Shown here in pieces: positions 25,408 through 33,449 of a stretch of DNA of 64,000 nt. The notes beneath the pieces are model-generated. The model did no database searches. It saw only the letters and a list, made by a program, of their open reading frames with translations, and was not told where the DNA came from. The number at the start of each line of letters is the position of its first letter. Position 1 is the stretch's first letter. This DNA comes from Ardenticatenaceae bacterium (GTDB lineage Bacteria > Chloroflexota > Anaerolineae > Promineifilales > Promineifilaceae). The stretch spans positions 65,039 to 129,038 of the forward strand of contig JACKBX010000012.1 in the NCBI GenBank assembly GCA_020634375.1, in the 5' to 3' direction. Both the position numbers and the translations under genes were made by a program.

Positions 25408-26790
25408 ATGATGGGGCGTTTGGTTCGTTTTCACATAATTGGATTGATTTTGTTGGGTGTGCTGTTGGTGGGCTGTGGACTGATGGCTGGGCCGCAGCGC
25501 CCGGTGATCCCGACGCCGATTCCGACGGCGCCGCCGTTGTCTGAGACGCTGGCGCTGAGTGCGGAAACGGTGGTTGATCCGGTGAGTGATGTGGTTCCGC
25601 AGGTGGACCCGGCGATTCAGGGTTTGCTGGATTTGGTGTCGCAGCAGCAGTTGACGGCGTATGTGCAAACGCTGGAGAATTTTTATACGCGTAACTCGTT
25701 TAGTAATGCGGAGTCGGAGACGCGGGGGATTGGCGCGGCGCGGCGCTGGATTTTCTCGGAGTTTGAGCGGGTGGGGAACGGCCGTATCCATGTAGAATTT
25801 GACGACTTTGACCTCACCTACGCGGGCTTCTCCGCGCCACAGCGCAACGTCGTTGCCACCTTGCCCGGCAGCGGCCCCGGAAATGGCGTGATCATCATCA
25901 TGGCCCATTACGACAATCGCCCTACCGAAATCGCCGATGGTTTTACCCGCGCTACTGGAGCCGATGACAACGCTTCTGGCGTTGCTTTGCTAATTGAATC
26001 GGCTCGCGTTCTCAGCGCTTATAACTGGAACCAGACCATCAAATTTGTGGCGATGGCTGCTGAGGAGCAGGGCACGGTTGGCTCGCGCCATTTTGCCCAG
26101 ACCGCATTTTTGGACAATATGAATGTGCTGGCGGCCATTAACTACGATGCAGTGGGCGGCCGTGCCGGAATCCCGCAGTATGTGCGCCTCTTTTCCCCTG
26201 ATTTGCTCACCTCGCCATCGGGCGAACTGGCACGGTATTATGAGTATATTGGCGGGTTGTATCTGCCCACGTTCCCGGTGCTGGTCTACGATGCGCTTGA
26301 CCGCGAAGGGCGTTGGGGCGATCACCGCGAATTTGTAAATGTGGGTATGCCTTCCATTCGCATCATTGAATCGGAGGAAGACCCGGATTTGCTGAATTCT
26401 AACCTGGATACGTGGAGCCTGGTTGATTACAACTATTTGCAACATGTGGTGCAGTTGAATGTAGCGGTGGTGGCGAATATGGCCGGTGCACCGGCGACGC
26501 CGCCGGCACCAACCATTGCCGATATGGCCGAACCCGGTTCGTTTTTGCTGACGTGGGCGGTGGATCCTGCTGTGGCAGGATATGCGATTGCGTTTCGACC
26601 GTTAGACTCGCCATCGTACCCTACGTTTCGTTTTGTGAAGGGGCTGTCTGCTGGCAATGTGGCCCTGACGAACCTGGAAGTGGGCACAACGTATGCGGTG
26701 AGTATGACGGCGCTGGATGAATACGGCCGTGTCGGAGATTTCTCCCCCGAAGTGATTATTGGCCCCGGCACGCAAGTCTCGATGCCCTGA
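25408..26790 (+). CDS. M28-family zinc aminopeptidase lipoprotein with fibronectin-type domain
   Basis: About 460 residues. A lipoprotein signal ends VLLVGC. The M28 zinc sites are visible: His in IIIMAHYDNRP, Asp in ATGADDNASGVALL, the Glu-Glu pair in MAAEEQGTVGS, and Asp in NYDAVGG. The C-terminal 100 residues (APTIADMAEPGSFLLTW, ending with LEVGTTYAVSMTALDEYGRV) look like a fibronectin type III domain. It should remove N-terminal residues from peptides at the outer face of the membrane. GGAG precedes ATG 25408 by 4 bases and ATG 25411 by 7; either may be used. The start is next to a GATAGAG hairpin. Confidence 0.88.
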   Translation: MMGRLVRFHIIGLILLGVLLVGCGLMAGPQRPVIPTPIPTAPPLSETLALSAETVVDPVSDVVPQVDPAIQGLLDLVSQQQLTAYVQTLENFYTRNSFSNAESETRGIGAARRWIFSEFERVGNGRIHVEFDDFDLTYAGFSAPQRNVVATLPGSGPGNGVIIIMAHYDNRPTEIADGFTRATGADDNASGVALLIESARVLSAYNWNQTIKFVAMAAEEQGTVGSRHFAQTAFLDNMNVLAAINYDAVGGRAGIPQYVRLFSPDLLTSPSGELARYYEYIGGLYLPTFPVLVYDALDREGRWGDHREFVNVGMPSIRIIESEEDPDLLNSNLDTWSLVDYNYLQHVVQLNVAVVANMAGAPATPPAPTIADMAEPGSFLLTWAVDPAVAGYAIAFRPLDSPSYPTFRFVKGLSAGNVALTNLEVGTTYAVSMTALDEYGRVGDFSPEVIIGPGTQVSMP

Positions 26791-26835
26791 TCAATTGTCA
26801 ATGGTCAATTGTCAATAGCCAATTGTTAATTGTAT
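26790..26835. repeat. CAATTGTCAATGGT word repeat
   Basis: TCAATTGTCAATGG, CAATTGTCAATAGCC and AATTGTTAATTG words fill the gap and reach the start of the next gene. The same words lie inside thiP, thiQ and the S8 protease gene. Confidence 0.75.
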
Positions 26836-27364
26836 GCCCATTATTCCTGACAAATCCGACCCTGAACAGAGCGCCGAATCCCAGGCAGAGCGCCGTGTGC
26901 GTATGCGCCAGGAGTGGGATAACCTCATCGAAGACCTGATCGCCGATGGGCACGAGAAAGGCGCGTTTGATAATTTGCCCGGCAAAGGGAAGCCGCTCAA
27001 TTTGAAGCAAAACCCCTACGTGCCGGAGTTAGACCTGGCCCATACCCTGCTCAAAGACAATGACCTGGTTCCGGCCTGGATTAGCGAGCGCAATGGCTTG
27101 CTGCAACAAACCGCGCAGTTGCGGGAGCAGATGCAGCGAAGCTGGCAGCGCCACCGCCGCGAGTTTGACCTGCTGCCCGCCCGCCGCGACGCACTGACCA
27201 TTAGCTGGTATGATGCCTGCCAGGGCTGGCTGGCGGCCATCGCCGAGTTGAACAAGCATATCAACACGTATAATTTGAAACGGCCGTCCGACAACCTCGA
27301 AATCTACAAACTAGACCTCGACCGGGAACTGGCCCGCATTGGGGCGGGGCGGTTGTTGAAGTAG
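26834..27364 (+). CDS. DUF1992 (DnaJ homolog subfamily C member 28-like) protein
   Basis: 176 residues. The N-terminal half matches DUF1992: the WDNLIEDLIADGHEKGAFDNLPGKGKPL segment (a helix then the conserved LPGKGKPL loop), followed by the LAHTLLKDNDLVPAWI box. The C-terminal half is a coiled, Arg-rich helix region (QLREQMQRSWQRHRREFDLLPARRD). The role of this family is not established in bacteria. The proteins are cytoplasmic, with no signal or membrane segment here. The gene starts at the end of a CAATTGT word repeat with no clear ribosome site. It is convergent with the aldehyde dehydrogenase gene that follows, separated by nine bases of CATCCTT words. Confidence 0.8.
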   Translation: MPIIPDKSDPEQSAESQAERRVRMRQEWDNLIEDLIADGHEKGAFDNLPGKGKPLNLKQNPYVPELDLAHTLLKDNDLVPAWISERNGLLQQTAQLREQMQRSWQRHRREFDLLPARRDALTISWYDACQGWLAAIAELNKHINTYNLKRPSDNLEIYKLDLDRELARIGAGRLLK

Positions 27365-27400
27365 TTTCATCCTTCACCCCTCACCCTTCATCCTTACCGC
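27364..27400. repeat. TCATCCTTCACCCCTCACC word repeat
   Basis: Words TTCATCC, TTCACCC, CTCACCC and TTCATCC at the convergent end of two genes; it codes for the last residues of the aldehyde dehydrogenase. Related words occur inside thiQ. Confidence 0.65.
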
Positions 27401-28831
27401 CACATTCTTTACCTGCGTATATTCATCCAGCGCCGCCAGCCCTTTTAGGCGGCCAAAGCCGCTTTGCTTGGTGCCGCCAAACGGCATCTCCTCATCCCCG
27501 GTGTAATACTCATTCACAAACACCTGCCCCGCCTGCAAGCGCAGCGCCAGCCGCAACGCCCGGTCAATATTTTGCGTAAACACGGCCGCAATCAACCCAT
27601 ACTTCACATCATTGGCAATGCGCAGTGCCTCCGCCTCATCCGCAAAGGTGGTCAGCGACAGCACTGGGCCGAACACCTCCTCCTGCGCGATGTGCATGTC
27701 CGGCAGTACGCCATCAAACAGAGTGGGCAGCAAAAAATAGCCGCGTGACAGGTGCGACGGCCGTTTCCCACCCAACACCATCCGCGCCCCCTCACTCTGC
27801 GCAATCTCAATGTGCCCCGTCACCCGGCTCACCTGCACCGCCGACACCAGCGGCCCCATATCCGGGTCATCCACCCCTGGGCCGATGCGCAGCGCCGCCA
27901 GCCGTGCCGCCAGCTTCGCCACAAACGCCTCTTTGATGCTGGACTCCACCAACAGCCGCGACCCCGCCGAACACATTTGGCCGCAGTTCGTGCTGATGCC
28001 ATTCACCGCCTCCGCCACCGCCAAATCCAGATCGGCGTCGGCAAAGACCAGCAGCGGCGACTTGCCGCCCAATTCCAGCACTACCGGCTTGATATGCTCG
28101 GCGGCGGCCTTCATCACCGTGCGCCCCGTCTGCACCGAGCCGGTGAAGGTGAGGTGGTCAATGGCCGTGTGCCCGGCCAGCGCCGCGCCCGCTTCCTCGC
28201 CAAAGCCGTTGACCACGTTGATCACGCCCGGCGCACAGCCCGCTTCGGCAAAAATCTCGGCCAGCTTGAGTGCGGTGAGGGGGGTGAGTTCGGAGGGTTT
28301 GATCACGGCCGTATTCCCCGTAGCCAACGCCGGAGCCAGACTTCGTGCCAAAATGTTCAGCGGCTTATTCCAGGGCACAATGTGCGCCGTCACGCCCATT
28401 GGCTCACGCACCGTGAAATTCAATCTGTTTGGGCCAAGGGGGATTTGTTCGCCATGAATTTTGTCCGCCGCGCCGGCGTAATATTCAAAGTACCGTGCTG
28501 CGCCGCGCACTTCTTCCTCGGCCAGAGAGAGCGGTTTGCCATTATCCAATGTCTCCAATCGTGCCAGTTCGCCCGCGTGCGCGGTGATGTGTTGGCTGAT
28601 GGTGTGCAGGAAACGGCCGTGTTCCTTCGGCGGCATCATTCCCCAGGGGCCAGAGAGGGCTTGCCGCGCTGCGGCCACAGCCTGCTCCACCTCCGCCATG
28701 CCGCCCCGCGCCACCTTCGCCAACACCTCTTCCGTCGCCGGATTCATCGTCTCAAACTGCTGTCCCGAAGCGGATTCTACCCATTTCCCACCGATAAAAT
28801 GCCCGGTGGGTGGCATATTTGCAAGTTCCAT
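27374..28831 (-). CDS. Aldehyde dehydrogenase (betaine-aldehyde/semialdehyde-type)
   Basis: 485 residues, the standard soluble length. The NAD-binding segments are VTAHIVPWNKPLNIL, KPSELTPLTALKL and FTGSVQTGR. The catalytic Glu is in LELGGKSPLLVF and Cys in NCGQMCSAGSRL. TKQSGFGRLKG near the end is typical of the broad ALDH superfamily. It oxidises an aldehyde to its acid with NAD(P); the exact substrate is open (betaine aldehyde, 4-aminobutyraldehyde and others are plausible). Start: AAAGG lies 7 bases before ATG 28831. The longer open frame to 28891 is composed of GGTTGCTGG word repeats. The C-terminal end is encoded by CATCCTT word-repeat DNA. Confidence 0.9.
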   Translation of the reverse strand: MELANMPPTGHFIGGKWVESASGQQFETMNPATEEVLAKVARGGMAEVEQAVAAARQALSGPWGMMPPKEHGRFLHTISQHITAHAGELARLETLDNGKPLSLAEEEVRGAARYFEYYAGAADKIHGEQIPLGPNRLNFTVREPMGVTAHIVPWNKPLNILARSLAPALATGNTAVIKPSELTPLTALKLAEIFAEAGCAPGVINVVNGFGEEAGAALAGHTAIDHLTFTGSVQTGRTVMKAAAEHIKPVVLELGGKSPLLVFADADLDLAVAEAVNGISTNCGQMCSAGSRLLVESSIKEAFVAKLAARLAALRIGPGVDDPDMGPLVSAVQVSRVTGHIEIAQSEGARMVLGGKRPSHLSRGYFLLPTLFDGVLPDMHIAQEEVFGPVLSLTTFADEAEALRIANDVKYGLIAAVFTQNIDRALRLALRLQAGQVFVNEYYTGDEEMPFGGTKQSGFGRLKGLAALDEYTQVKNVAVRMKGEG

Positions 28832-28845
28832 AGCGTCGCCTTTGG

Positions 28846-28920
28846 TTGCTGATAGTTGGTCGTTGGTTATTGGTTGCTGGTTGCCATTCACAATTCACCG
28901 TTCACCATTTACCATTCTTA
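28846..28920. repeat. TTGGTTATTGG and CAATTCACC word repeats
   Basis: Left part: GTTGCTG, GTTGGTC, GTTGGTT and ATTGGTTGC words. Right part: ATTCACA, ATTCACC, GTTCACC and ATTTACC words. The two families are joined back to back. Confidence 0.6.
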
Positions 28921-29058
28921 TCATCGCGCCGAATTGTAACTCAAAACGTCCCGCCCCACGCTTTCATGACCATTCGCTTAAAAACTGCCAATGGCGATGC
29001 TGCGATCTATTAAGATGAGGCCACAGTTTACATCATTCTTAGTAGCAACTATTCGTTA

Positions 29059-29074
29059 TTGCAATTAATCGCAA
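29059..29074. promoter_or_regulatory. Fur-type operator candidate TTGCAATTAATCGCAA
   Basis: A 16-base palindrome with one mismatched pair and an ATTAAT centre, 62 bases before the fur start codon. AT-rich palindromes in this position usually bind the Fur-family product itself. Confidence 0.5.
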
Positions 29075-29136
29075 GAAGAGGCACAATTAGTGAAGATAAG
29101 CTGACCTGATACCTAAAAACCTGACACGGTGACACC

Positions 29137-29568
29137 ATGCCCGATTACACTGAATTCGCCAACCAAATCCGCGCACAGGGATACCGCATGACACCGCAGC
29201 GGCAAATTGTGCTGGATGCCATTGCTGCCTTTGAGGGACACGCCAGCGCGGCGGATATTTATGAGTGGGTGCAGCAGCATTCACCCGCCATCAATCGCGC
29301 CACTGTATACCGCGTCCTCAACTTTTTGTGTGATTTGCAGGTGGTGGCACGTTTTGAAACAGGCAGCAGTACCATGTACGAATTGGTTGGCGAACGGCCG
29401 CATCATCACCTGGTATGCCGTGGTTGCGGGTACATCACCCACATTCCTGACCACGCCCTTGATACCCTCGCTGAAGCATTGCAACAAGAATATGGCTTTC
29501 ACGCTGAATTTCATCATTTAGCCATCGTTGGCTTGTGTGCGCACTGCGCTGCCCAAGTAGAAGGTTAG
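29137..29568 (+). CDS. Fur-family metal-dependent repressor
   Basis: 143 residues. The winged-helix DNA-binding domain runs to about 85 (RMTPQRQIVLDAI, then INRATVYRVLNFLCDLQVV). The hinge reads YELVGERPHHHLVCRGCGYI, and the structural zinc site has two CX2C pairs (CRGC and CAHC at the end). Histidines HHHL and HAEFHH may bind the regulatory metal. Fur homologues respond to iron, zinc, nickel, manganese or peroxide; nothing in the sequence alone decides which. The next genes encode a cobalt/nickel ECF transporter, so Ni or Co (Nur-like) or zinc control is the best inference. A palindrome upstream fits autoregulation. Confidence 0.88.
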   Translation: MPDYTEFANQIRAQGYRMTPQRQIVLDAIAAFEGHASAADIYEWVQQHSPAINRATVYRVLNFLCDLQVVARFETGSSTMYELVGERPHHHLVCRGCGYITHIPDHALDTLAEALQQEYGFHAEFHHLAIVGLCAHCAAQVEG

Positions 29569-29573
29569 TAACC

Positions 29574-29585
29574 GGGCAATTGCCC
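29574..29585. promoter_or_regulatory. Palindrome GGGCAATTGCCC
   Basis: Perfect 12-base palindrome six bases after the fur stop codon and 79 bases before cbiM. Without a T-run it is a possible operator for the transporter genes. Confidence 0.4.
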
Positions 29586-29609
29586 CAAAATATTAGGATG
29601 GTGAGAAGG

Positions 29610-29640
29610 AAACAATTTCAGCCTTCATTCCTCATCCTTC
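29610..29640. repeat. CCTTCATTCCTCATCCTTCA word repeat
   Basis: Single arm of the CATCCTT family, just upstream of the cbiM ribosome site (GGAGGTG at about 29653). Confidence 0.6.
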
Positions 29641-29663
29641 AACCTTGTTTCTGGAGGTGAAAC

Positions 29664-30617
29664 ATGATTTTCCCGGCAAGCGTACAATTACTACATATTC
29701 CTGATGGTTTCTTAAGTTTGCCCATTTCCGTAGTGAGTTGGGCTATTACTCTGGTGCTGCTTTATTTTGCGGTGCGCAATGCCCAGCAGGTGTTGGATGA
29801 GCGCCTGGTTCCCCTTGCGGGAATCATGGCTGCTTTTATTTTTGCTGGGCAGATGTTGAATTTCCCCGTAGCGGGCGGCACGTCGGGCCATTTTATTGGC
29901 GCAACGCTGGCAGCGATTGTGCTTGGCCCCTGGGTGGGTTTATTGGCGATGACGGCCGTTATTAGCCTACAAGCGCTCTTGTTCCAGGATGGTGGGTTGG
30001 TGGTCATGGGCGCTAACATCCTGATCATGGGCATTGTGCCTACGTTTGTGGGCTATGGCCTCTACCAACTGCTGCGAAACCAATCGCGGGGCGTGATGCT
30101 GGTGGGAACGGCCGTTGCCTCTTGGGTTTCCATCGAAATGGCGGCCCTCATCACCGCATTGCTCATCGGTTTCAGCGGCACATCTGCATTTAACGTAGCC
30201 GTGCCAGCCATGTTAGGCGTTCATGCTCTCGTTGGGATTGGCGAGGCCTTGATTACCGTTGCTGCCATCAGTTTCATTCAGCGCACGCGCCCGCAAATCC
30301 TGGCCGAAGGCAGTGTCGCGGGCAGCGGGCGTTGGGTCGTCGCCGGGTTGGTGATTGCCCTCGTTGTCACGCTGTTTGCGCCACTGGCCTCTGCTTCTCC
30401 CGATGGTCTGGAATGGGTTGCTGGCGAGCATGGCTTCTTGCAAACAGCCAAGGACGCGCCCTATCAAATCTTGCCCGATTACACCATTCCCTTCCTCGGT
30501 GAATCTGGTTTCTCCACCATTGTCGCCGGAATCGTGGGCGTGCTGCTTGTTATGGGCATTACCTATCTGTTGGGCCGTCTTCTGCAGCGCCACGAGCCAG
30601 TAACCAGTAACCAGTAA
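29664..30617 (+). CDS. cbiM: CbiM-type cobalt/nickel ECF transporter, with fused CbiN-like part
   Basis: 317 residues. The membrane core (about 10-225) begins with the metal-binding HIPDGFLS and contains AGQMLNFPVAGGTSGHFIGATLAA, the CbiM/NikM hallmark. A C-terminal segment has PDGLEWVAGEHGF and one more membrane helix (IVAGIVGVLLVMGIT), the PDGLE/CbiN-like domain fused on. It would bind Co2+ or Ni2+ and pass it through with the T and A components. In well-studied homologues the metal-binding His is residue 2; here nine residues precede LHIPDG, and the strong ribosome site GGAGGTG confirms ATG 29664, so either cleavage or an unusual N-terminus is involved. The last six residues are encoded by CAGTAAC word repeats. 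Confidence 0.88.
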   Translation: MIFPASVQLLHIPDGFLSLPISVVSWAITLVLLYFAVRNAQQVLDERLVPLAGIMAAFIFAGQMLNFPVAGGTSGHFIGATLAAIVLGPWVGLLAMTAVISLQALLFQDGGLVVMGANILIMGIVPTFVGYGLYQLLRNQSRGVMLVGTAVASWVSIEMAALITALLIGFSGTSAFNVAVPAMLGVHALVGIGEALITVAAISFIQRTRPQILAEGSVAGSGRWVVAGLVIALVVTLFAPLASASPDGLEWVAGEHGFLQTAKDAPYQILPDYTIPFLGESGFSTIVAGIVGVLLVMGITYLLGRLLQRHEPVTSNQ

Positions 30618-30645
30618 CCAGTTATCAGTAACCAGTTATCAGTCT
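30597..30645. repeat. CAGTAACCAGTTAT word repeat at the cbiM end
   Basis: GCCAGTAACCAGTAACCAGTAACC and CAGTTATCAGTAACC words encode the C-terminus of CbiM and reach to one base before the next start codon, so they also form the leader for cbiQ. Confidence 0.8.
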
Positions 30646-30646
30646 C

Positions 30647-31444
30647 ATGCACGTCAGTACCTTCGACCGTTACGAGCAGCGCAGCAGCGCCGTTCATCAA
30701 CTTGACCCCCGCGTCAAAGTGGTGTTGACGCTGCTGTTCATCGTTTCCAATGTGGCCCTGCCCGATGGCGCATGGTGGGCCTTTGCCGCTGGCTGGGCGC
30801 TGCTGCTGCTCGTCAATCGCGCCGCCCATTTTAGCTTTGGCTACTTGTTCAAACGCTCGTTTATTGCGCTGCCGTTTGCGCTGGCGGCTGTTACCGTGTT
30901 ATTTACTTTGCCCGGCACGGCCGTTGCCAGTTGGCAGATTGGCAGCCACACGCTTACCGTCAGCGATGCCGGGTTGATGCGCTTTGCCAGCATTCTCATC
31001 CGCAGTTGGTTGTCTGTGCAGATGGCAATCTTGCTCACCGCCACCACGCAGTTCCCCGATTTGATGCACGCGCTGCATCATTTGCGCGTGCCGCAGGTGT
31101 TGGTATCCATCATTAGCTTCATGTATCGTTACCTCTTTGTGCTGGCGGATGAGGTGATTCGTTTGCTGCGGGCGCGGGATGCACGCAGTGCCCGCCTGAC
31201 GACCGATGGCAAACTTGGCGGAACAATCTGGTGGCGGGCTAAAGTGACCGGCAGCATGGCCGGGCAGCTTTTCGTGCGCAGCTTTGACCGCAGCGACCGG
31301 GTGTACAATGCGATGTTGTCACGCGGCTATCGCGGCCACTTGCTGACGATGAACCCGCATGTGATGAACGGCCGTGATTGGCTGATGGCAGGGGTGGGAA
31401 CGGCCGTGCTGGTCATCATTCAACTTCTAGGTTGGTTAACATAA
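30647..31444 (+). CDS. cbiQ: ECF transporter T component CbiQ
   Basis: 265 residues with five to six membrane helices. The start SSAVHQLDPRVKVVLTLLFIVSNV is the typical T-component entry. The coupling motifs are ARDARSAR (first Ala-Arg-Gly type box, about 175) and SRGYRGH near residue 227, which contact the ATPases. It couples CbiO to CbiM for uptake of cobalt or nickel. The gene starts right after the word repeat with no obvious ribosome site, so it may depend on translation of cbiM. A GTGAAAC hairpin follows before cbiO. Confidence 0.9.
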   Translation: MHVSTFDRYEQRSSAVHQLDPRVKVVLTLLFIVSNVALPDGAWWAFAAGWALLLLVNRAAHFSFGYLFKRSFIALPFALAAVTVLFTLPGTAVASWQIGSHTLTVSDAGLMRFASILIRSWLSVQMAILLTATTQFPDLMHALHHLRVPQVLVSIISFMYRYLFVLADEVIRLLRARDARSARLTTDGKLGGTIWWRAKVTGSMAGQLFVRSFDRSDRVYNAMLSRGYRGHLLTMNPHVMNGRDWLMAGVGTAVLVIIQLLGWLT

Positions 31445-31492
31445 AACGCGATGCGTGAAACGTGACGGTTTTCTTGTCACGTTTCACGCATC
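31444..31492. repeat. GTGAAAC-word hairpin, copy 5
   Basis: GATGCGTGAAACGTGA is mirrored by TCACGTTTCACGCATC around a short T-rich loop. It sits between cbiQ and cbiO. Confidence 0.85.
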
Positions 31493-31505
31493 AAAAGGCT
31501 CTTTT

Positions 31506-32285
31506 ATGCCCATCGTCCACACCGAACTGACAAAACTCGACAACAGCGCAGGCTTTCCCACCTTGCAGGTAAAAGATTTACACTTTGCTTACCCCGATGG
31601 GCATGAGGCGCTGCATGGTGTTTCACTGCACGTTGCGCCCGGCGAAAAAGTTGCTCTCGTCGGGCCAAATGGGGCGGGCAAAAGCACCCTCATGCTGCAC
31701 CTCAACGGCATTTTGAGCGGCGGCGGTGGCGAAGTGCGCGTGGCTGGATTAAAAGTGGAAAAGCAAAATCTACCGCTCATTCGCAGCAAAGTAGGACTGG
31801 TTTTCCAAAATCCCGACGACCAACTCTTTTCGCCAACCGTGTTTGATGATGTGGCCTTTGGCCCGCTGCACATGGGGCTGCCGGAAGCAGAGGTGCGCGA
31901 GCGCGTGATGCGGGCATTGGCACATGTGGGCATGTCTGGTTTTGAGGAACGCTTGTCGCACCACTTGAGCATTGGGCAAAAGAAGCGCATTTCCATTGCC
32001 ACCGTCCTCTCGATGGACCCGGAGATTTTGGTGCTGGATGAGCCATCAGCCGGACTAGACCCTCGTGCCCGGCGTTCGCTCATCAGCCTGCTGCGTGATT
32101 TGCCACTGACAATGCTGGTCTCGACGCACGATATGTTTTTAGTGCATGAGCTGTTCCCGCGCACGGTGATTATGGATGGAGGTGAGGTGGTTGCGGATGG
32201 GGAAACGGCCGTGCTCCTCAGCGATGACGCCCTCTTAGAAAGACACGGATTAGAAAGCCCAACCCGTATGCTGGCAATGTTGTAA
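31506..32285 (+). CDS. cbiO: ECF transporter ATPase CbiO
   Basis: 259 residues. Walker A is GPNGAGKST, the Q-loop is in VGLVFQNPDDQLF (the QNPDDQ box is typical of ECF ATPases), the signature LSIGQKKR replaces LSGGQ, Walker B is ILVLDEPSAGLD and the switch His is in VSTHD. It energises CbiM/CbiQ. Start: AAAGG is 8 bases before ATG 31506; the frame is open upstream through the GTGAAAC hairpin but the N-terminal sequence there is repeat-encoded and not natural. With only one ATPase gene, the complex would use a homodimer. The gene ends two bases before the S51-like gene. Confidence 0.92.
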   Translation: MPIVHTELTKLDNSAGFPTLQVKDLHFAYPDGHEALHGVSLHVAPGEKVALVGPNGAGKSTLMLHLNGILSGGGGEVRVAGLKVEKQNLPLIRSKVGLVFQNPDDQLFSPTVFDDVAFGPLHMGLPEAEVRERVMRALAHVGMSGFEERLSHHLSIGQKKRISIATVLSMDPEILVLDEPSAGLDPRARRSLISLLRDLPLTMLVSTHDMFLVHELFPRTVIMDGGEVVADGETAVLLSDDALLERHGLESPTRMLAML

Positions 32286-32286
32286 A

Positions 32287-33363
32287 ATGCGCGTCATGAC
32301 AATGCCAAAACCTGGACTTGTGGTACTGTTGGGGTCTGGCGAGACCCAGCCCTCCAGCCGCAAAATACACGAATACGTTGCCCGACACCTGTCCCCCGGC
32401 AGACGGATCGTCATTTTAGAGACCCCCGCTGGCTTTGAACCCAATTCCGCCCTCGTTGCCGGCAAAATCAAAACGTATCTGGCGCATCGGCTGCAAAATT
32501 ACAATCTGGACATTCAAGTGCTGCCTGCACGCAAAAAAGGGACGCAGCACAGTCCAGACAATCCCGCTATCGTGACGCCTATTTTGCAAGCCGACGAGAT
32601 TTTGTTAGGGCCAGGCAGTCCCACTTATGCTGCTCGCCAACTGCGTGACAGCCTGGCGCTGCACATGATGGCTGCCCGTCACCGATTGGGCACGGCCGTG
32701 TTCCTCTCCAGTTCTGCCACGCTGGCTTTTAGCGCCCAAACCATGCCCGTGTACGAGATTTACAAGGTGGGTCAGGATTTGCATTGGCAGCCAGGGCTGG
32801 ACTTTTTCGGCCCATTTGGCCTGCCGCTGATCATCATCCCCCATTGGGATAATACAGATGGCGGCGACGAGTTGGACACCAGCCGCTGCTACCTGGGACG
32901 GGAACGGTTTGCGCAATTGCTAAATATACTATCGTCCGGTTGCACGATTGTGGGCATTGATGAACACACGGCCGTTATCCTCGATTTTACCGCAGAGCAA
33001 TGTCAGGTGATGGGCAAAGGGCGTGTGGTGCTGCTGCAAAATGGCACACGACAGGTTTTCCGTACAGGAGACCAGTTTCCGCTGTCTGCGTTGGGCGACT
33101 GGCGCCTGCCTGCTGCCGGAGAAGGCATTCCTGATGCAGTGTGGCAGCAAGCACTTCAAGCAGATGAAGAAAAGCGACGAGAGGGGGAAACGGCCGTTTC
33201 CATTCCCCCCGACATTACTGCCCTGGTTGCACAGCGCACCGCCGCCCGCGACGCCAAAAACTGGGCCGCCGCCGACGCCCTGCGCGACCAACTCACCGCC
33301 CTGGGCTGGGAAGTGTTGGATACGGCGGATGGGCCGGTGGTGCAGCCGATTGAAGCGGCGTGA
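32287..33363 (+). CDS. S51/cyanophycinase-like protein fused to a CysS C-terminal domain
   Basis: 358 residues. The N-terminal part (about 1-270) has LLGSGETQPSSRKIHEYV, ILETPAGFEPN and the ILLGPGSPTYAARQL segment, recalling the class-1-glutamine-amidotransferase-like peptidase S51 family (cyanophycinase, dipeptidase E). The nucleophile elbow appears as LSSSATLAF rather than GxSAG. The C-terminal 60 residues (VAQRTAARDAKNWAAADALRDQL, then GWEVLDTADGPVV) are like the end of cysteinyl-tRNA synthetase. The tail alone does not activate amino acids; it may bind tRNA or be a structural helix pair. Start ATG 32287 follows the cbiO stop by one base, so it is cotranscribed with cbiMQO, perhaps by chance. 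Function remains open. Confidence 0.65.
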   Translation: MRVMTMPKPGLVVLLGSGETQPSSRKIHEYVARHLSPGRRIVILETPAGFEPNSALVAGKIKTYLAHRLQNYNLDIQVLPARKKGTQHSPDNPAIVTPILQADEILLGPGSPTYAARQLRDSLALHMMAARHRLGTAVFLSSSATLAFSAQTMPVYEIYKVGQDLHWQPGLDFFGPFGLPLIIIPHWDNTDGGDELDTSRCYLGRERFAQLLNILSSGCTIVGIDEHTAVILDFTAEQCQVMGKGRVVLLQNGTRQVFRTGDQFPLSALGDWRLPAAGEGIPDAVWQQALQADEEKRREGETAVSIPPDITALVAQRTAARDAKNWAAADALRDQLTALGWEVLDTADGPVVQPIEAA

Positions 33364-33436
33364 AACGTGATACGTGAAACGTGAAGCGTGAAACGTGAAA
33401 AAGAGGCTGTCACGTTTCACGCTTCACGTTTCACGC
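33361..33436. repeat. GTGAAAC-word hairpin, copy 6
   Basis: Four to five words (GTGAAAC, GTGATAC, GTGAAAC, GTGAAGC, GTGAAAC) in the left arm face CACGTTTCACGCTTCACGTTTCACG. The longest copy in the window. Confidence 0.88.
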
Positions 33437-33449
33437 AAAATGGAGAACG

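Larger units (their letters stand above)
28832..29136. other. Divergent intergenic region between aldehyde dehydrogenase and fur
   Basis: 305 bases. The left part (28846-28920) is made of GTTGGTCGTTGG and TTCACCATTTACC word repeats. The right part holds the inverted repeat at 29059-29074 and an AT-rich run that may contain the fur promoter. No gene is visible. Confidence 0.6.
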
